The notes under the pieces: generated by a model
Databases searched by the model: none
The model's input: the letters and a program-made list of their open reading frames with translations, nothing else
What the model was told of the DNA's origin: nothing
Part shown: positions 21,452-31,517 of the stretch, piece after piece
How positions within the stretch are numbered: the stretch's first letter is position 1
How the letters are laid out: each line of letters begins with the position of its first letter
Position numbers and translations under genes: made by a program
Assembly (NCBI RefSeq): GCF_000690905.1
Contig: NZ_JMCL01000026.1
Location: 1-64,000 of the forward strand
Length of the DNA: 64,000 nt
From: Pseudomonas sp. Ant30-3
GTDB taxonomy: Bacteria > Pseudomonadota > Gammaproteobacteria > Pseudomonadales > Pseudomonadaceae
Direction of reading: 5' to 3'

Positions 21452-21545
21452 CCTGTAGGAGTGAGCCTGCTCGCGATAGCGGTGGATCAGCCACCCTTTG
21501 TATTGACTGATCCACCGTTATCGCGAGCAGGCTCGCTCCTACAGG
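21452..21545. repeat. REP/BIME-type inverted repeat
   Basis: Facing arms CCTGTAGGAGTGAGCCTGCT and AGCAGGCTCGCTCCTACAGG, with matching inner stretches GGTGGATCAG and CTGATCCACC, make an almost complete palindrome. It is placed between the thiolase and dehydrogenase genes within the minus-strand operon. Confidence 0.87.
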
Positions 21546-21552
21546 AATCGAG

Positions 21553-22746
21553 TTAGTACAAACACTCAACCGCCATCGCTGTCGCTTCGCCGCCGCCGAT
21601 GCAGATTGCCGCAACACCACGCTTCAAACCTTTCTGGCGCAACGCCGAGAGCAACGTCACCAGGATTCTTGCACCCGACGCGCCGATCGGATGACCGAGG
21701 GCGCACGCGCCGCCGTGGACATTGACCTTCTCGTGGGGGATTTCCAGTTGGGTCATGGCTGCCAGGCCGACCACCGCGAAAGCTTCGTTGACTTCCACCA
21801 GATCGACCTGGTCCAGCGACCAGCCGGTTTTCTGCATCAGCTTTTTGATCGCACCAATCGGCGCGACCGGGAACAGGCCTGGCGTGTCGGCAAACGCCGC
21901 GTGACCATGGATCACTGCCAAGGGCTTCAAGCCGCGTTTTTGCGCTTCGGACTGACGCATGAGCACCAGCGCCGCTGCCCCGTCGGAAATGGAACTGGAG
22001 TTAGCCGCCGTCACCGTGCCGCCTTCGCGGAACGCCGGTTTCAACGAGGCGATCTTGTCCAGCCGGGCTTTCGGTGGCTGCTCATCGTTGCTGATCAGCA
22101 CCTGTTCCTTACCGACCGTCACGGTGAGCGGGACGATTTCGTCCTTGAAAGCGCCATCCGCAATCGCCTGCTGTGCACGAGTGGTCGACGCGATGGCAAA
22201 CGCATCCTGAGCCTCACGGCTGAAGCCGTTGGTCTCGGCGCAGTCTTCAGCGAAGGTGCCCATCAAACGGCCCTTGTCGTACGCATCTTCGAGGCCATCA
22301 AGGAACATGTGATCGAGCACGCGACCGTGGCCCATGCGGTAACCACTGCGCGCGCGGTCCAGCAGGTACGGCGCGTTGGACATGCTTTCCATGCCACCGG
22401 CCACCACCACGTCGGCGCTCCCGGCGACCAGCATGTCGTGGGCCAGAATCGCCGCTTCCATACCCGACCCGCACATCTTGTTCAGCGTCGTGCAACGGGT
22501 CGATTTATCCAGCCCTGCACCCAGCGCTGCCTGACGTGCAGGCGCTTGGCCGAGGCCGCCGGACAGTACGCAACCAAACAACACTTCTTCGACCGAATCA
22601 GCGCCGATACCGGCGCGTTCGACCGCTGCACGGATGGCGGCGGCACCGAGTTGCGGCGCGCTCAGACTTTTCAGTTCGCCCTGAAAACCGCCCATCGGTG
22701 TGCGGACAGCGCTGACAATAACTATCGGATCGTTGGCAATCGTCAT
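21553..22746 (-). CDS. Thiolase (acetyl-CoA C-acyltransferase)
   Basis: A 397-residue thiolase. The acyl-accepting cysteine is in LNKMCGSGMEAA near residue 91, the histidine block is VNVHGGACALGHPIGASGAR near 345-365, and the second active cysteine lies in AAICIGGGEATA near 382. A GAGGAATTTGTC ribosome site precedes the ATG. In this operon it would split 2-methylacetoacetyl-CoA into acetyl-CoA and propionyl-CoA, the last step of isoleucine breakdown, though thiolases are often broad. Confidence 0.93.
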   Translation of the reverse strand: MTIANDPIVIVSAVRTPMGGFQGELKSLSAPQLGAAAIRAAVERAGIGADSVEEVLFGCVLSGGLGQAPARQAALGAGLDKSTRCTTLNKMCGSGMEAAILAHDMLVAGSADVVVAGGMESMSNAPYLLDRARSGYRMGHGRVLDHMFLDGLEDAYDKGRLMGTFAEDCAETNGFSREAQDAFAIASTTRAQQAIADGAFKDEIVPLTVTVGKEQVLISNDEQPPKARLDKIASLKPAFREGGTVTAANSSSISDGAAALVLMRQSEAQKRGLKPLAVIHGHAAFADTPGLFPVAPIGAIKKLMQKTGWSLDQVDLVEVNEAFAVVGLAAMTQLEIPHEKVNVHGGACALGHPIGASGARILVTLLSALRQKGLKRGVAAICIGGGEATAMAVECLY

Positions 22747-22758
22747 GACAAATTCCTC

Positions 22759-23523
22759 TTACTTGGCGGCCATGCGCAAGGCGCCGTCGAGACGGATCAC
22801 CTCGCCGTTGAGCATGCTGTTTTCAATGATATGCCGGACCAGCCCGGCGTACTCGGAAGGTTTACCCAAGCGAGGCGGAAACGGCACACCGGCGGCCAGC
22901 GAGTCGCGTACTTCCGGGGTCATGCCGGCCATCATCGGCGTTTCGAAAATACCTGGGGCGATGGTCATTACGCGGATCCCGAAGCGCGCCAGTTCCCGCG
23001 CGGCGGGCAAAGTCAGGCTGGCAATCGCGCCTTTGGAAGCGGCATACGCCGCCTGGCCGATCTGACCGTCGAAGGCCGCCACCGACGCGGTGTTGATGAT
23101 CACACCGCGTTCACCGTCGCCATCCGCTTCGGTTTCGGCAATCGCTGCGGCGGCAAGGCGCAGCATGTTGAAGCTGCCGATCAGGTTGACATTGATCACC
23201 TGGCTGAAATTGGCCAATACGTGCGGGCCGTTCTTGCCGAGGATTTTCTCGCCACGCACGATGCCGGCGCAGTTGACCAGACCATTGAGGCCGCCGAACG
23301 CTTCGACCGTCGCCGCAACAGCAGCCTCGGCAGCGGCTTCATTACTGATGTCGGCCACGACACTGTGCGCACCGAGGCGCTGGGCCTGGGCCGCGAGCGC
23401 GTCGGCGTTCATGTCCACGAGCATCACTTTGGCACCGCCTGCGACCAGCATTTCAGCGGTCGCTGCACCAAGCCCGGAGGCGCCGCCAGTGACGATAAAA
23501 ATCTTGTTTTCGATCTGCATCAT
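22759..23523 (-). CDS. SDR-family 3-hydroxyacyl-CoA dehydrogenase (3-hydroxy-2-methylbutyryl-CoA type)
   Basis: A 254-residue short-chain dehydrogenase. The NAD-binding motif is TGGASGLG near residues 12-19, with an aspartate after beta-2 (LVDMN) favouring NAD. The NCAG block is near 87, the catalytic serine in [11 protein letters not shown] and the YAASK motif near 163. It is closely similar in layout to mammalian HSD17B10. Role in context: oxidation of 3-hydroxy-2-methylbutyryl-CoA. It overlaps the ligase gene by 4 bases. Confidence 0.9.
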   Translation of the reverse strand: MMQIENKIFIVTGGASGLGAATAEMLVAGGAKVMLVDMNADALAAQAQRLGAHSVVADISNEAAAEAAVAATVEAFGGLNGLVNCAGIVRGEKILGKNGPHVLANFSQVINVNLIGSFNMLRLAAAAIAETEADGDGERGVIINTASVAAFDGQIGQAAYAASKGAIASLTLPAARELARFGIRVMTIAPGIFETPMMAGMTPEVRDSLAAGVPFPPRLGKPSEYAGLVRHIIENSMLNGEVIRLDGALRMAAK

Positions 23524-25199
23524 TGTTTCCCTGATTCAAGCTGAGTGGTTTTCGCCGCGGCCTCATGGGCCTTGGCGATTTCCTGATTGCGCAAGATAAA
23601 GCGCTGCAATTTGCCGCTTGGGGTTTTCGGCAACTCGCTGACAAATTCGATTTCGCGCGGGTAGGCATGCGCGGCCAGGCGCTTGCGCACGTGCAGCCGC
23701 AGTTCTTCGGCAAGCTCCGGCGCGGCGCGGTATTGCGCGCCGAGCACGACAAAGGCTTTGACCAGCTCGGTGCGCTCCGGATCGGGCTTGCCGACCACTG
23801 CAGCTTCGATAACAGCCGGATGTTCGATCAACGCACTCTCGACATCGAACGGGCCGACGCGGTAACCGGACGTGGTAATCACATCGTCACTGCGCCCGAC
23901 GAAGCTGATGCTGCCGTCCGGGTTCCACTCGACCGTATCGCCGCTCAGGTAATAGTTGCCGACGAACGCCTTGGTCGTCACGCCTTCGTAACCGCCGAAC
24001 CAGCACATCGGTGACTGGCTGCGATCAATCGCCAGAATGCCGGGCTGACCTACGCCGAGTTCGTTGTACGCATCATCGAGCACCACAATGCGATGGCCCG
24101 GTGAAGCGAAACCCGCAGCCCCCATATGGATCGGATGGTCCAGGCCGTGGTGGTTGCACAGCACCATGCCCAATTCGGTCTGGCCGTAATGGTCGTGAAT
24201 GACGACGCCGAGGTGGTCGGCGAACCAGCGGATGACTTCCGGGTTCAGCGGCTCGCCGGCACTGCTGACGATGCGCAGCCTGCCCTTGATCGATTTGGCG
24301 AAGTCGTCGCCGCCGGCGATCAGCAGGCGGTACGCGGTTGGCGAGCCGGTCAGGTTGGTGATTTTGTATTTGTTGATGACCCGGCAGGTGCTTTCGAGGG
24401 TGAACGGGCCATCGTAGAAGGTGATCGGATGCCCTATCGCCATCGGCCCGGTGACACCGAAATAGATGCCGTACGCCCAGCCAGGATCGGCGACGTTCCA
24501 GAAGGCATCTTCCGGGCGCAGGTCAACGGCGTCGCGGGTGTAACTCTGGAAGGCGACGATCGCCTTGAGGGGCACGGATAAAGCCTTTGACGGGCCGGTG
24601 GTACCCGAGGTGAACATCAGCAGGAAAGGGTCTTCACCGCTGAGCATGACCGGTTCGCAGTCAGCGGAATAATTGGCCAGCTCGGCCCAAAAGCTGAAGT
24701 CACCCCGGACGATGCCCTGCCCTTTGGCAGCGCCTACGGTGACGATAGTCGGGCAGTCGGCGACTTCTGCGAGTTTCGGGCGGTTGACCGCGTCGCTCAC
24801 CACGACTTTGGCGCCGGAACTGCTCAGGCGATGTTCGATGGCTTTGGGACCAAACGCGGTGAACAGCGGCTGATAGACAGCGCCGATGCGCCAGGTGGCG
24901 AACACGGTAATCAACAATTCGATATTGCGCGGCAACAGGCCGGCAACCTTGTCGCCCTTCTTCACCCCTTGAGCCAGAAGGAAATTGGCGAAACGCGCGG
25001 CTTTGTCTTGCAGGTCGCTGAAGGTGTACGTCGCACTGTCACCGTCGCGCCCTTCCCAGAACAGGGCGATGCGCCCCGGCAAGGCGTGGCGGTCGCAGCA
25101 CTCGACGCAGGCGTTGAGCGCGGTCAGATCACCCGACAGCGCGGTATCGACGGTGTGCTGGTAATCGAACTGAGACGCGGCAGACAAGTAATCGCGCAT
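23520..25199 (-). CDS. Acyl-CoA synthetase (AMP-forming, acetyl-CoA synthetase-like)
   Basis: A 559-residue ANL-superfamily ligase. The phosphate-binding loop is [16 protein letters not shown] near residue 204, the adenine/A5 region HYGQTELG near 338, A8 [20 protein letters not shown] near 431 and the C-terminal lysine in [11 protein letters not shown] near 525. It activates a short or branched carboxylic acid to its CoA ester. As first gene of the operon it would let the cell use free branched acids such as 2-methylbutyrate. The substrate is inferred from neighbours only. Confidence 0.9.
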   Translation of the reverse strand: MRDYLSAASQFDYQHTVDTALSGDLTALNACVECCDRHALPGRIALFWEGRDGDSATYTFSDLQDKAARFANFLLAQGVKKGDKVAGLLPRNIELLITVFATWRIGAVYQPLFTAFGPKAIEHRLSSSGAKVVVSDAVNRPKLAEVADCPTIVTVGAAKGQGIVRGDFSFWAELANYSADCEPVMLSGEDPFLLMFTSGTTGPSKALSVPLKAIVAFQSYTRDAVDLRPEDAFWNVADPGWAYGIYFGVTGPMAIGHPITFYDGPFTLESTCRVINKYKITNLTGSPTAYRLLIAGGDDFAKSIKGRLRIVSSAGEPLNPEVIRWFADHLGVVIHDHYGQTELGMVLCNHHGLDHPIHMGAAGFASPGHRIVVLDDAYNELGVGQPGILAIDRSQSPMCWFGGYEGVTTKAFVGNYYLSGDTVEWNPDGSISFVGRSDDVITTSGYRVGPFDVESALIEHPAVIEAAVVGKPDPERTELVKAFVVLGAQYRAAPELAEELRLHVRKRLAAHAYPREIEFVSELPKTPSGKLQRFILRNQEIAKAHEAAAKTTQLESGKQ

Positions 25200-25409
25200 G
25201 ACCAGAATCCCTCTGTTTTTTTATTAGGTTGGGGGAACCGAATTCAACAAGGGAATATTCGCGCTGTGCGGGGCGCGGGGCAATGGTCAAAGCGGCCAAG
25301 TTGGTTGACTGGTTTGGCCAAGGTTTGGGAGGGAGCGTCGAAGGACGGGATGCACGAGTCTAGCGTTCGGCGTGGTCCTGCTCGCCAGGGGAATGTGAAA
25401 ACCGCAGCG

Positions 25410-26303
25410 TTACCTGCCATGGACCAAGCGAAAGCGGTGTGCATCCTTTGCCGGGGGTGTACCGAACAGCCGTGAATAATCGCGGCTGAACTGCGACGGG
25501 CTATCGTACCCCACCGCATGTCCAGCGCTTGCCGCCTCCAGTCCGTCCGTGACCATAAGGCGGCGCGCCTCCTGCATCCTCAACTGAGTCCTGAACGCCA
25601 AGGGGCTCATTGCCGTGACTGCCTTGAAATGTTCATGGAAGGCCGACCGACTCATGCCCGCGACCTTGACTAATTCGTCGATACGACAGGCATCTTTGAA
25701 ATTCCCTCTGATCCACAGGATCGCACGGGCGACCTGACCGTGCCGGCTATCGGACTGAGTCATCGCGTGGATGATTCCACCGCTTGGTCCTGTGAACAGT
25801 CTGTAAAAGATCTCACGTGTGGCGAGTGGCCCGAGCGCCTCGATATCCTCTGGTGTATCAAGCAGCGTAACGAGCCGCGTAACTGCATCAAGAAGTCCCG
25901 AAGTCATCTCATTGACCGTCAGGCCTGCCGAGATTGTGCTTTGGGCGGGTGAGCGAGGATATCTCAACGCCAACTCCCCGAGCTCGGTCGAGTCGAGGTC
26001 GAGTTGAACGCTCATGTAAGGGTGCAATTCACTCGCCTGAATGACTGTGCCCACGACGGGAAGCCCCACCGAGGCAACCAGATAGCTGGTCGGGTCGTAA
26101 TGAAGCACGCTGGCGCCGAGCGTGGCGCGCTTTCGCCCCTGCGCGACGAAGCAGGCTGTCGGCTCGTAGATGACGGGCATCGGCATCGTCGGTTCTGACC
26201 ATCGAATCAGCTTCACGCCAGGGACCGGACATTCGAACGTCCCGTCTTGCGGCGTGTGCCGAGCTATTGCGTCACGGAATCGTTCGAGCTGAGTCATTGG
26301 CAT
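25410..26303 (-). CDS. AraC-family transcriptional regulator
   Basis: A 297-residue regulator with an N-terminal AraC_N-type sensing domain (about 15-170) and two helix-turn-helix units at the C-terminus (IDELVKVAGMSRSAFHEHFKAVTAMSPLAF near 205-235, then AGHAVGYDSPSQFSRDYSRLFGTPP near 260-285). It is divergent from the aldo/keto reductase gene across 226 bases and is a likely activator of it. This regulator/reductase pairing is common in proteobacteria. Confidence 0.9.
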   Translation of the reverse strand: MPMTQLERFRDAIARHTPQDGTFECPVPGVKLIRWSEPTMPMPVIYEPTACFVAQGRKRATLGASVLHYDPTSYLVASVGLPVVGTVIQASELHPYMSVQLDLDSTELGELALRYPRSPAQSTISAGLTVNEMTSGLLDAVTRLVTLLDTPEDIEALGPLATREIFYRLFTGPSGGIIHAMTQSDSRHGQVARAILWIRGNFKDACRIDELVKVAGMSRSAFHEHFKAVTAMSPLAFRTQLRMQEARRLMVTDGLEAASAGHAVGYDSPSQFSRDYSRLFGTPPAKDAHRFRLVHGR

Positions 26304-26529
26304 TACTCCACTATTCGCTCAGTCCACCGAGCCTGAACGGCATTTCGTGATTATCAGAGCCGTCTGGATGATCGTGCAATCATTCAGGAAAAGCGTTCTA
26401 CCGGCACCGTCCCTGTCTCAAGAGAATGGGCACATGCGAAGCGTGAGCTTTTCTTGTGCTGGCGATTGCATTTGCCGGGATACCACTGGCGCCAGCTATC
26501 CCAACTGACGATCCTGTGAGGACGCAATA

Positions 26530-27600
26530 ATGGCTAACCAAACGTTACTGAACAATTACCGGTTGCTCGGCCGCTCAGGCCTGCGGGTATCGCCCCTGTC
26601 GCTGGGCACCATGACCTTTGGGTCTGATTGGGGCTGGGGCGCTGATGACGCAGAAGCCAAACGCATCTTTGATGCCTACGTTGACCGCGGGGGAAATTTC
26701 ATCGACACCGCCGTGAACTACACCGATGGAGCATCCGAGCGGATCCTCGGTGGTTTTATCAAAGAAAAGCGTGAGCGGATTATTCTGGCGACCAAATTCA
26801 CCATGGCGCGGGACGCGCAGAATATCAACTCCGGGGGCAATCATCGCTTGAACCTTGTGCGCTCGGTTGAGGCCAGTCTTCGCCAGCTGGATACCGACCG
26901 CATCGACCTCTTGTACTTGCATGCCTGGGATTTCACGACGACGCCTGACGAGGTGATGCGAAGTCTCGATGCCCTCGTCCAGTCGGGCAAGATTCTCTAT
27001 GTCGGCATTTGCAACACCCCGGCCTGGCGGGTCGCACAGATGCAAACACTGGCAGATCTTCGCGGCTGGTCGCCTTTTGTCGCGCTCCAGATCGGTTATA
27101 GCCTGGTCGAGCGTACCGTCGAGCATGAGCTCATGCCGATGGCGCAAGCGATGGGCCTTGGCGTTCTGCCGTGGTCACCCCTGGGCGGCGGAATACTCAC
27201 CGGCAAATACAGCAGGGCCGATCTGTCGAGCGAGAATGATGCGAATGTGTCGGCAACGCGCAAGGGTGTGATTGCCTCGTCGGGCCACCTTAACGAGCAT
27301 GCACTGGCCATCGCGGACGTAGTGGGTGAAATAGCCGAAGAGACGCACGCGTCGCGCTCGCAAGTTGCGCTTGCGTGGACGTTACAGCATCCGGGCGTGG
27401 TCTCGCCCGTCATGGGCGCGCGCACGCTGGGCCAGGCCGAGGACAATTTCGGCGCGTTAGACGTTGAATTCACAGCGGATCAGCTGGAGCGACTTAACCA
27501 GGCCAGCGCGATCGCGCCTATTTTCCCGGAGAACTTCATCGGCCGGCCGATGGGCCAGCAACTTATCTTCGGCAAAAACACCGTCGCAGTCAGGAGGTAA
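26530..27600 (+). CDS. Aldo/keto reductase
   Basis: A 356-residue NADPH-dependent reductase of the aldo/keto family. The catalytic tetrad can be placed: Asp in GNFIDTAVNY, Tyr in the same segment, Lys in ILATKFTM and His in LYLHAWD near residue 130. The C-terminal cofactor block is VSPVMGARTLGQAEDN near 297-311. It reduces aldehydes or ketones in the cytoplasm; the physiological substrate is unknown. It is followed after 4 bases by a small exported NTF2-like protein, an unusual partner. Confidence 0.92.
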   Translation: MANQTLLNNYRLLGRSGLRVSPLSLGTMTFGSDWGWGADDAEAKRIFDAYVDRGGNFIDTAVNYTDGASERILGGFIKEKRERIILATKFTMARDAQNINSGGNHRLNLVRSVEASLRQLDTDRIDLLYLHAWDFTTTPDEVMRSLDALVQSGKILYVGICNTPAWRVAQMQTLADLRGWSPFVALQIGYSLVERTVEHELMPMAQAMGLGVLPWSPLGGGILTGKYSRADLSSENDANVSATRKGVIASSGHLNEHALAIADVVGEIAEETHASRSQVALAWTLQHPGVVSPVMGARTLGQAEDNFGALDVEFTADQLERLNQASAIAPIFPENFIGRPMGQQLIFGKNTVAVRR

Positions 27601-27604
27601 TGCC

Positions 27605-28123
27605 ATGACTCGTATAACTTACGCCAAGCGTTTCACCACCGCCGTGTTTTGCGCAGTTCTTGCCTGCTTTGCAATGCCTGCGCTGGCCCAGGTAGCGCCC
27701 CTACAGGAGGCGCCAATCGAGCAAAACAGAGCCTTCGTCTCGGCCGCATTTGATCGCTGGGCCGCCGGCGGGTCCGGCTTCTTCAATGAAGTACTGGCGC
27801 CTGACGTCGTCTGGACAATCAAGGGCTCCGGGCCAAGTGCGGGGACCTACCACGGCCGGGATGACTTGATGGCGCGGGCCGTTCGTCCTCTCGCCACCCG
27901 CCTGAGCACACCGATCCGGCCGGTCGCGAAACGAATCTGGGCCGAAGGCGATCACGTCGTTATCAACTGGGACGGGGAAGCCCTCGCGCGCGACGGCAAG
28001 CCCTACACCAACAGTTACGTCTGGATCTTGCGCATGGAGGGGGGACGGGCCGCCGAGGTAACAGCGTTTCTCGACCTGGTTGCCTATGATGACGTGCTGC
28101 GTCGCATTCCCCAGCCAGATTAG
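27605..28123 (+). CDS. Exported NTF2/SnoaL-like protein
   Basis: A 172-residue protein with a clear signal peptide (residues 1-29, ending MPALAQ). The mature part has the cone-fold pattern of SnoaL/ketosteroid-isomerase-like proteins: NRAFVSAAFDRWAAGGSGFFNEVLAPDVVWTIKG, then the TYHGRDDL strand and AEGDHVVINWDGEA. Its ATG is preceded by AGGAGG, six bases away. The fold supports small-molecule binding, isomerase or dehydratase roles; no specific activity can be named. It is co-transcribed with the aldo/keto reductase. Confidence 0.8.
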   Translation: MTRITYAKRFTTAVFCAVLACFAMPALAQVAPLQEAPIEQNRAFVSAAFDRWAAGGSGFFNEVLAPDVVWTIKGSGPSAGTYHGRDDLMARAVRPLATRLSTPIRPVAKRIWAEGDHVVINWDGEALARDGKPYTNSYVWILRMEGGRAAEVTAFLDLVAYDDVLRRIPQPD

Positions 28124-28174
28124 GGACGCAGATCTTCATCTGTGGGTTCGCCGATGGGAGGTCTGAGGGTACGA

Positions 28175-29191
28175 TCAATCAGCCTCGTTCAAAATCAAAC
28201 TCCGATAATGCCCCGGATTTGACCCCGACCACTTGCGAAACGCCTTGTAGAACGAGCTCACATCAGCAAACCCTAGCCGCATGGCGATTTCGGCGAAACT
28301 GATCGCCGGCTCGGCCAGCCAGATAATCGCTAACTCCTTGCGCACGCTGTCCTTGAGCCCTTGATACGTCTGCCCTTCCTCAGACAAACGACGACGCAAG
28401 GTTGAGGCGGACATGCACAACTGCTGTGCCAGCGCCTCGGTTTCGGGCCAACGCTCGGCAGGCAGATGACGCAGATCGTGCTTGATCCGGCTGGCGAGGC
28501 TCTGCGGGTCGCGGTACTTCACCAGGATGTTCGCCGGCGCATGGGCAAGGAAACGCTTGAGTTCTTCGGCGCTGCGCTTGATCGGCAAATCCAGGCAATC
28601 GGCAGAAAAAATCATCCGCGTGCGGGGCCGATCGAAGCGCAGGTTTTGCGAAAACATCACCTGGTAATCGTCACAAAAATCCGGTTCCGCGCAGCGCAGC
28701 TCGACGGCCAGAATCGGGATCCGCCGCCCTGCCAGCCAACACGCAACGCCGTGCACGATCATCCAGTAAGTGAAATAGGTGAAGGCCCGGCGTGGATCGC
28801 GCTCGTCTTCGAGCAGGACAATTTCCGCCAGACTTTGCTGCCGCACCAGTTGCGCCGGCATGTGTTCGAGCATCAGCGAGAGAAAGCCGAGACCCGAGGT
28901 CAGGCCCGCCGCCAGCGTCGGCTGGGCCATCGCACAGCGACACAGAAAGGCCAGGCTGCCCGATTTGAGCTGGCGCGGGTCCATGCCAAAGAACTCGTCA
29001 TCGCGGCGCCTGGCCAGCAAGCGCCAAAGACGTGCGTAAGCGGTGGCCGGGACGCGGGCCGTCAGGTTTTTTAATAACCCGGGATCAATGCCGACCTTGT
29101 GCAACACCTCTTCGGTGGCCGCGCCCGGCGCGCAACTTTGCAACAGCGCTTCACGCACCAGTTGGATGGAGATGGTGTCTTTTTCCGCCAT
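28175..29191 (-). CDS. AraC-family transcriptional regulator (arabinose-binding-domain type)
   Basis: A 338-residue regulator. The N-terminal three quarters match the Arabinose_bd domain found in OruR/ArgR-like and other pseudomonad AraC proteins. The C-terminus has the HTH pair (LCMSASTLRRRLSEEGQTYQGLKDSVRKE, then ISFAEIAMRLGFADVSSFYKAFRKWSGSNPG). The start at 29191 (MAEKDTISIQ) is preferred to a longer frame that runs to 29353. It is convergent with the NTF2-like gene. Its target is unknown; the divergent neighbour is the iron uptake operon, but that is more likely iron-controlled. Confidence 0.87.
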   Translation of the reverse strand: MAEKDTISIQLVREALLQSCAPGAATEEVLHKVGIDPGLLKNLTARVPATAYARLWRLLARRRDDEFFGMDPRQLKSGSLAFLCRCAMAQPTLAAGLTSGLGFLSLMLEHMPAQLVRQQSLAEIVLLEDERDPRRAFTYFTYWMIVHGVACWLAGRRIPILAVELRCAEPDFCDDYQVMFSQNLRFDRPRTRMIFSADCLDLPIKRSAEELKRFLAHAPANILVKYRDPQSLASRIKHDLRHLPAERWPETEALAQQLCMSASTLRRRLSEEGQTYQGLKDSVRKELAIIWLAEPAISFAEIAMRLGFADVSSFYKAFRKWSGSNPGHYRSLILNEAD

Positions 29192-29386
29192 GGAGCGAGG
29201 TGGGCCGTGTTGTTTTCGGGATGGTGCGCATAGTAGCGCATGGCGCTGCATTCCCGTAGGCGCTGGCTTGCCAGCGATGAACGATGACGCGGTCGGCTGC
29301 AGGCACGGTGTCGCGCTCATCGCGGGCAAATCGGAATGCTGCACCCATCTCAACGTGTTGAAAGTTGTTCAGCTTAGGTTCAGCTA

Positions 29387-29405
29387 AATGTCAATGATTG
29401 CCATT
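29387..29405. promoter_or_regulatory. Candidate Fur operator upstream of the iron uptake operon
   Basis: The 19-mer AATGTCAATGATTGCCATT is a 9-1-9 inverted repeat with a single mismatch pair. A second AT-rich half-palindrome (AATGAATGTCATT, 29410-29422) follows. Size and symmetry suit a Fur box, but match to the classical GATAATGATAATCATTATC is only partial. It is 61 bases before the FTR1 start. Confidence 0.5.
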
Positions 29406-29465
29406 TGGGAATGAATGTCATTATGTTACAACTTAGCACCCTAACTAATTACTCCACGGTGCTGA

Positions 29466-30293
29466 ATGCTGGTTCCCTTTTTGATCATGCTGCGCGAAGG
29501 CATCGAGGCCGCGCTGATCGTTGGCATCATCGCCAGCTACCTCAAGCAAACCGGGGGCGGGCAATGGATGCCCGCAGTCTGGATCGGCGTGTTTCTGGCC
29601 GCCGCGCTGGCGTTGCTGGTGGGTGGCGGTCTGGAACTGGTCAGCGCTGAATTTCCGCAAAAACAACAGGAGCTGTTCGAAGGCGTGGTCGGACTGGTCG
29701 CCGTCGCCATCCTCAGTTCCATGGTGTTCTGGATGCGCAAAGTCGCACGCTCGATCACGCATTCGCTGCATGCCTCACTGGACCAGGCGTTGGCGGGCAA
29801 TAAACATCAGGTGACCGCTCTGATCGCCATGGTGTTTTTCGCCGTCGCGCGGGAAGGCCTGGAGACGGTGTTCTTTCTTCTCGCCGTGTTCCAGCAGAGC
29901 GAAGGTCCCGCTGCACCACTGGGCGCCCTGCTCGGTCTGGTGCTGGCGGTCATTGTTGGTTTCCTCATCTACAGCGGCAGCTTGCGCCTGAACCTCGGCG
30001 CGTTTTTCCGCTGGACCGGATTGTTCATATTGGTGGTCGCCGCCGGCATTCTCGCCAATTCGGTGCAGGCGCTGCACGAAGCCGGCGTGTGGAATCACTT
30101 GCAAAGCGTGCTGTTCGACGTCAGTGCGACGCTGCCAATGGACGGCCCGCTCGGCTCGGTGCTGGCCGGGATGTTCGGCTATCAGGACGCACCAACTGTC
30201 AGCACGCTCGGGGCATACCTGCTCTATCTGGTAGTGGCACTGGTGATGTTTTTCCTGCCTGCCCGGCAACCTCAAACAATGACCGATCAATAA
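29466..30293 (+). CDS. efeU: FTR1-family iron permease (EfeU-like)
   Basis: A 275-residue inner-membrane permease of the OFeT family with about seven hydrophobic segments. Both signature glutamate motifs are present: REGIEA near residue 10 and REGLET near 134. These line the iron path in FTR1/EfeU. No usual EfeU signal is needed; the N-terminus is the first helix. It is followed after 8 bases by efeO. The system imports ferrous iron (oxidised during passage) across the inner membrane. Confidence 0.92.
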   Translation: MLVPFLIMLREGIEAALIVGIIASYLKQTGGGQWMPAVWIGVFLAAALALLVGGGLELVSAEFPQKQQELFEGVVGLVAVAILSSMVFWMRKVARSITHSLHASLDQALAGNKHQVTALIAMVFFAVAREGLETVFFLLAVFQQSEGPAAPLGALLGLVLAVIVGFLIYSGSLRLNLGAFFRWTGLFILVVAAGILANSVQALHEAGVWNHLQSVLFDVSATLPMDGPLGSVLAGMFGYQDAPTVSTLGAYLLYLVVALVMFFLPARQPQTMTDQ

Positions 30294-30301
30294 GGCCCAC
30301 C

Positions 30302-31501
30302 ATGCCCAACCAAAAACCTCCTCAGGCTTCCCCTCCCCGCGCACTGCGCTGGGCGGTGGCGGGCTCCGTCGTGGTGATGATCGCCGCGGGCGCTCTGTTC
30401 TATTACGCCGCGCAACTGGCCGCGAGCAAACGACAGATCAACCACGACGAAGTGCAGGTGACCATTCACCCGCACAGCTGTGAACCCAATGCACTGACGG
30501 TGCCCGCCGGCCGCGCGAGTTTCCGCATCGTCAACCGTTCCGACCGGGCGGTTGAGTGGGAAATCCTCGACGGTGTGCTGGTGGTTGAAGAGCGGGAGAA
30601 CATCGCACCGGGCCTGAGTCAGGTAATCAACGCGAAGCTGTTGCCCGGCGACTACGCGATTACCTGTGGCCTGCTGAGTAATCCACGCGGCACCCTGCAC
30701 GTGACCGCGACTGCCGCTTCCGATGCAGCCGCCAAGGCAAAGCCATCGATGACCGCATTCGTCGGGCCGTTGTCGGAATTCCGCGTCTATCTGAGCAGCC
30801 AGAGCAGCGCCCTGATCAAGGCCGTCGCGGCGTTACAGCAGGCCATCGATGCCGGTGATCTAAGTCGGGCGCAAGCGCTGTATGCACCGGCCCGCGCCGC
30901 CTATCAACGTATCGCCCCGGCTGCGCAGCGATTCGCCGAGCTGGACAATGCCATCAACGCCCGCGCCGATTACTTTGAGAAACGCGAACAGGATCCCGCC
31001 TTTGTCGGCTTCCATCGCGTCGAATTTGCAATGTTCCAGCAGCGCTCGCTCGACGGTCTTACGCCGATCAGCCAGCGTTTGTTCAGCGATGTCACCGCAC
31101 TCAAACAGCAACTGCTCGCCCAGTCGCTGCCCCCTGAACAACTGGTCAGCATCGTGGTGCGCAACCTGGACAGCCTGGGCAATGTGCGCGCCGGCAGTGG
31201 CGAGGAAGAACGGTACAGCCACACCGACCTCAACGGCTTCGCCGCCAACCTGTTTGCAGTGCGCAAAGTGGTCGATCTGTTGCGTCCTCTACTGAGCAAA
31301 TCCAACGCCGACTTGCTAATGAACGTCGACACCGCTGCCAATGCGTTCGATGCGCAACTCAACGACCTCAAGGACGCGCAAGGCTACGCCAGCTATGACA
31401 GCGTCAGCGCCGGGAAACGTCAGCAGATTGCCGACAAGGCCAAAGCGCTGTCCGCTGCCCTCACTGAAATCGATCCCGCCCTCGGCCTTTCCGGCCTGTA
31501 A
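30302..31501 (+). CDS. efeO: EfeO-like iron-uptake protein (cupredoxin + M75 imelysin domain)
   Basis: A 399-residue protein. An N-terminal hydrophobic helix (about 14-40) anchors or exports it. A cupredoxin-like domain follows (about 50-140, with [13 protein letters not shown] and [11 protein letters not shown]). The M75/EfeO domain occupies about 150-395, with the HxxE metal motif at H238-E241 (FHRVEFAM). EfeO passes iron in the periplasm to the FTR1 permease. The start was set at ATG 30302; the frame continues upstream inside the permease gene. Confidence 0.9.
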   Translation: MPNQKPPQASPPRALRWAVAGSVVVMIAAGALFYYAAQLAASKRQINHDEVQVTIHPHSCEPNALTVPAGRASFRIVNRSDRAVEWEILDGVLVVEERENIAPGLSQVINAKLLPGDYAITCGLLSNPRGTLHVTATAASDAAAKAKPSMTAFVGPLSEFRVYLSSQSSALIKAVAALQQAIDAGDLSRAQALYAPARAAYQRIAPAAQRFAELDNAINARADYFEKREQDPAFVGFHRVEFAMFQQRSLDGLTPISQRLFSDVTALKQQLLAQSLPPEQLVSIVVRNLDSLGNVRAGSGEEERYSHTDLNGFAANLFAVRKVVDLLRPLLSKSNADLLMNVDTAANAFDAQLNDLKDAQGYASYDSVSAGKRQQIADKAKALSAALTEIDPALGLSGL

Positions 31502-31517
31502 GCAGAAGACACCAACG

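Noticed and set aside
21691..23544. A 617-residue plus-strand frame opposite the thiolase and SDR genes.
   Set aside because: It spans two well-supported genes on the other strand and has shadow-like composition rich in His, Arg and Gln.
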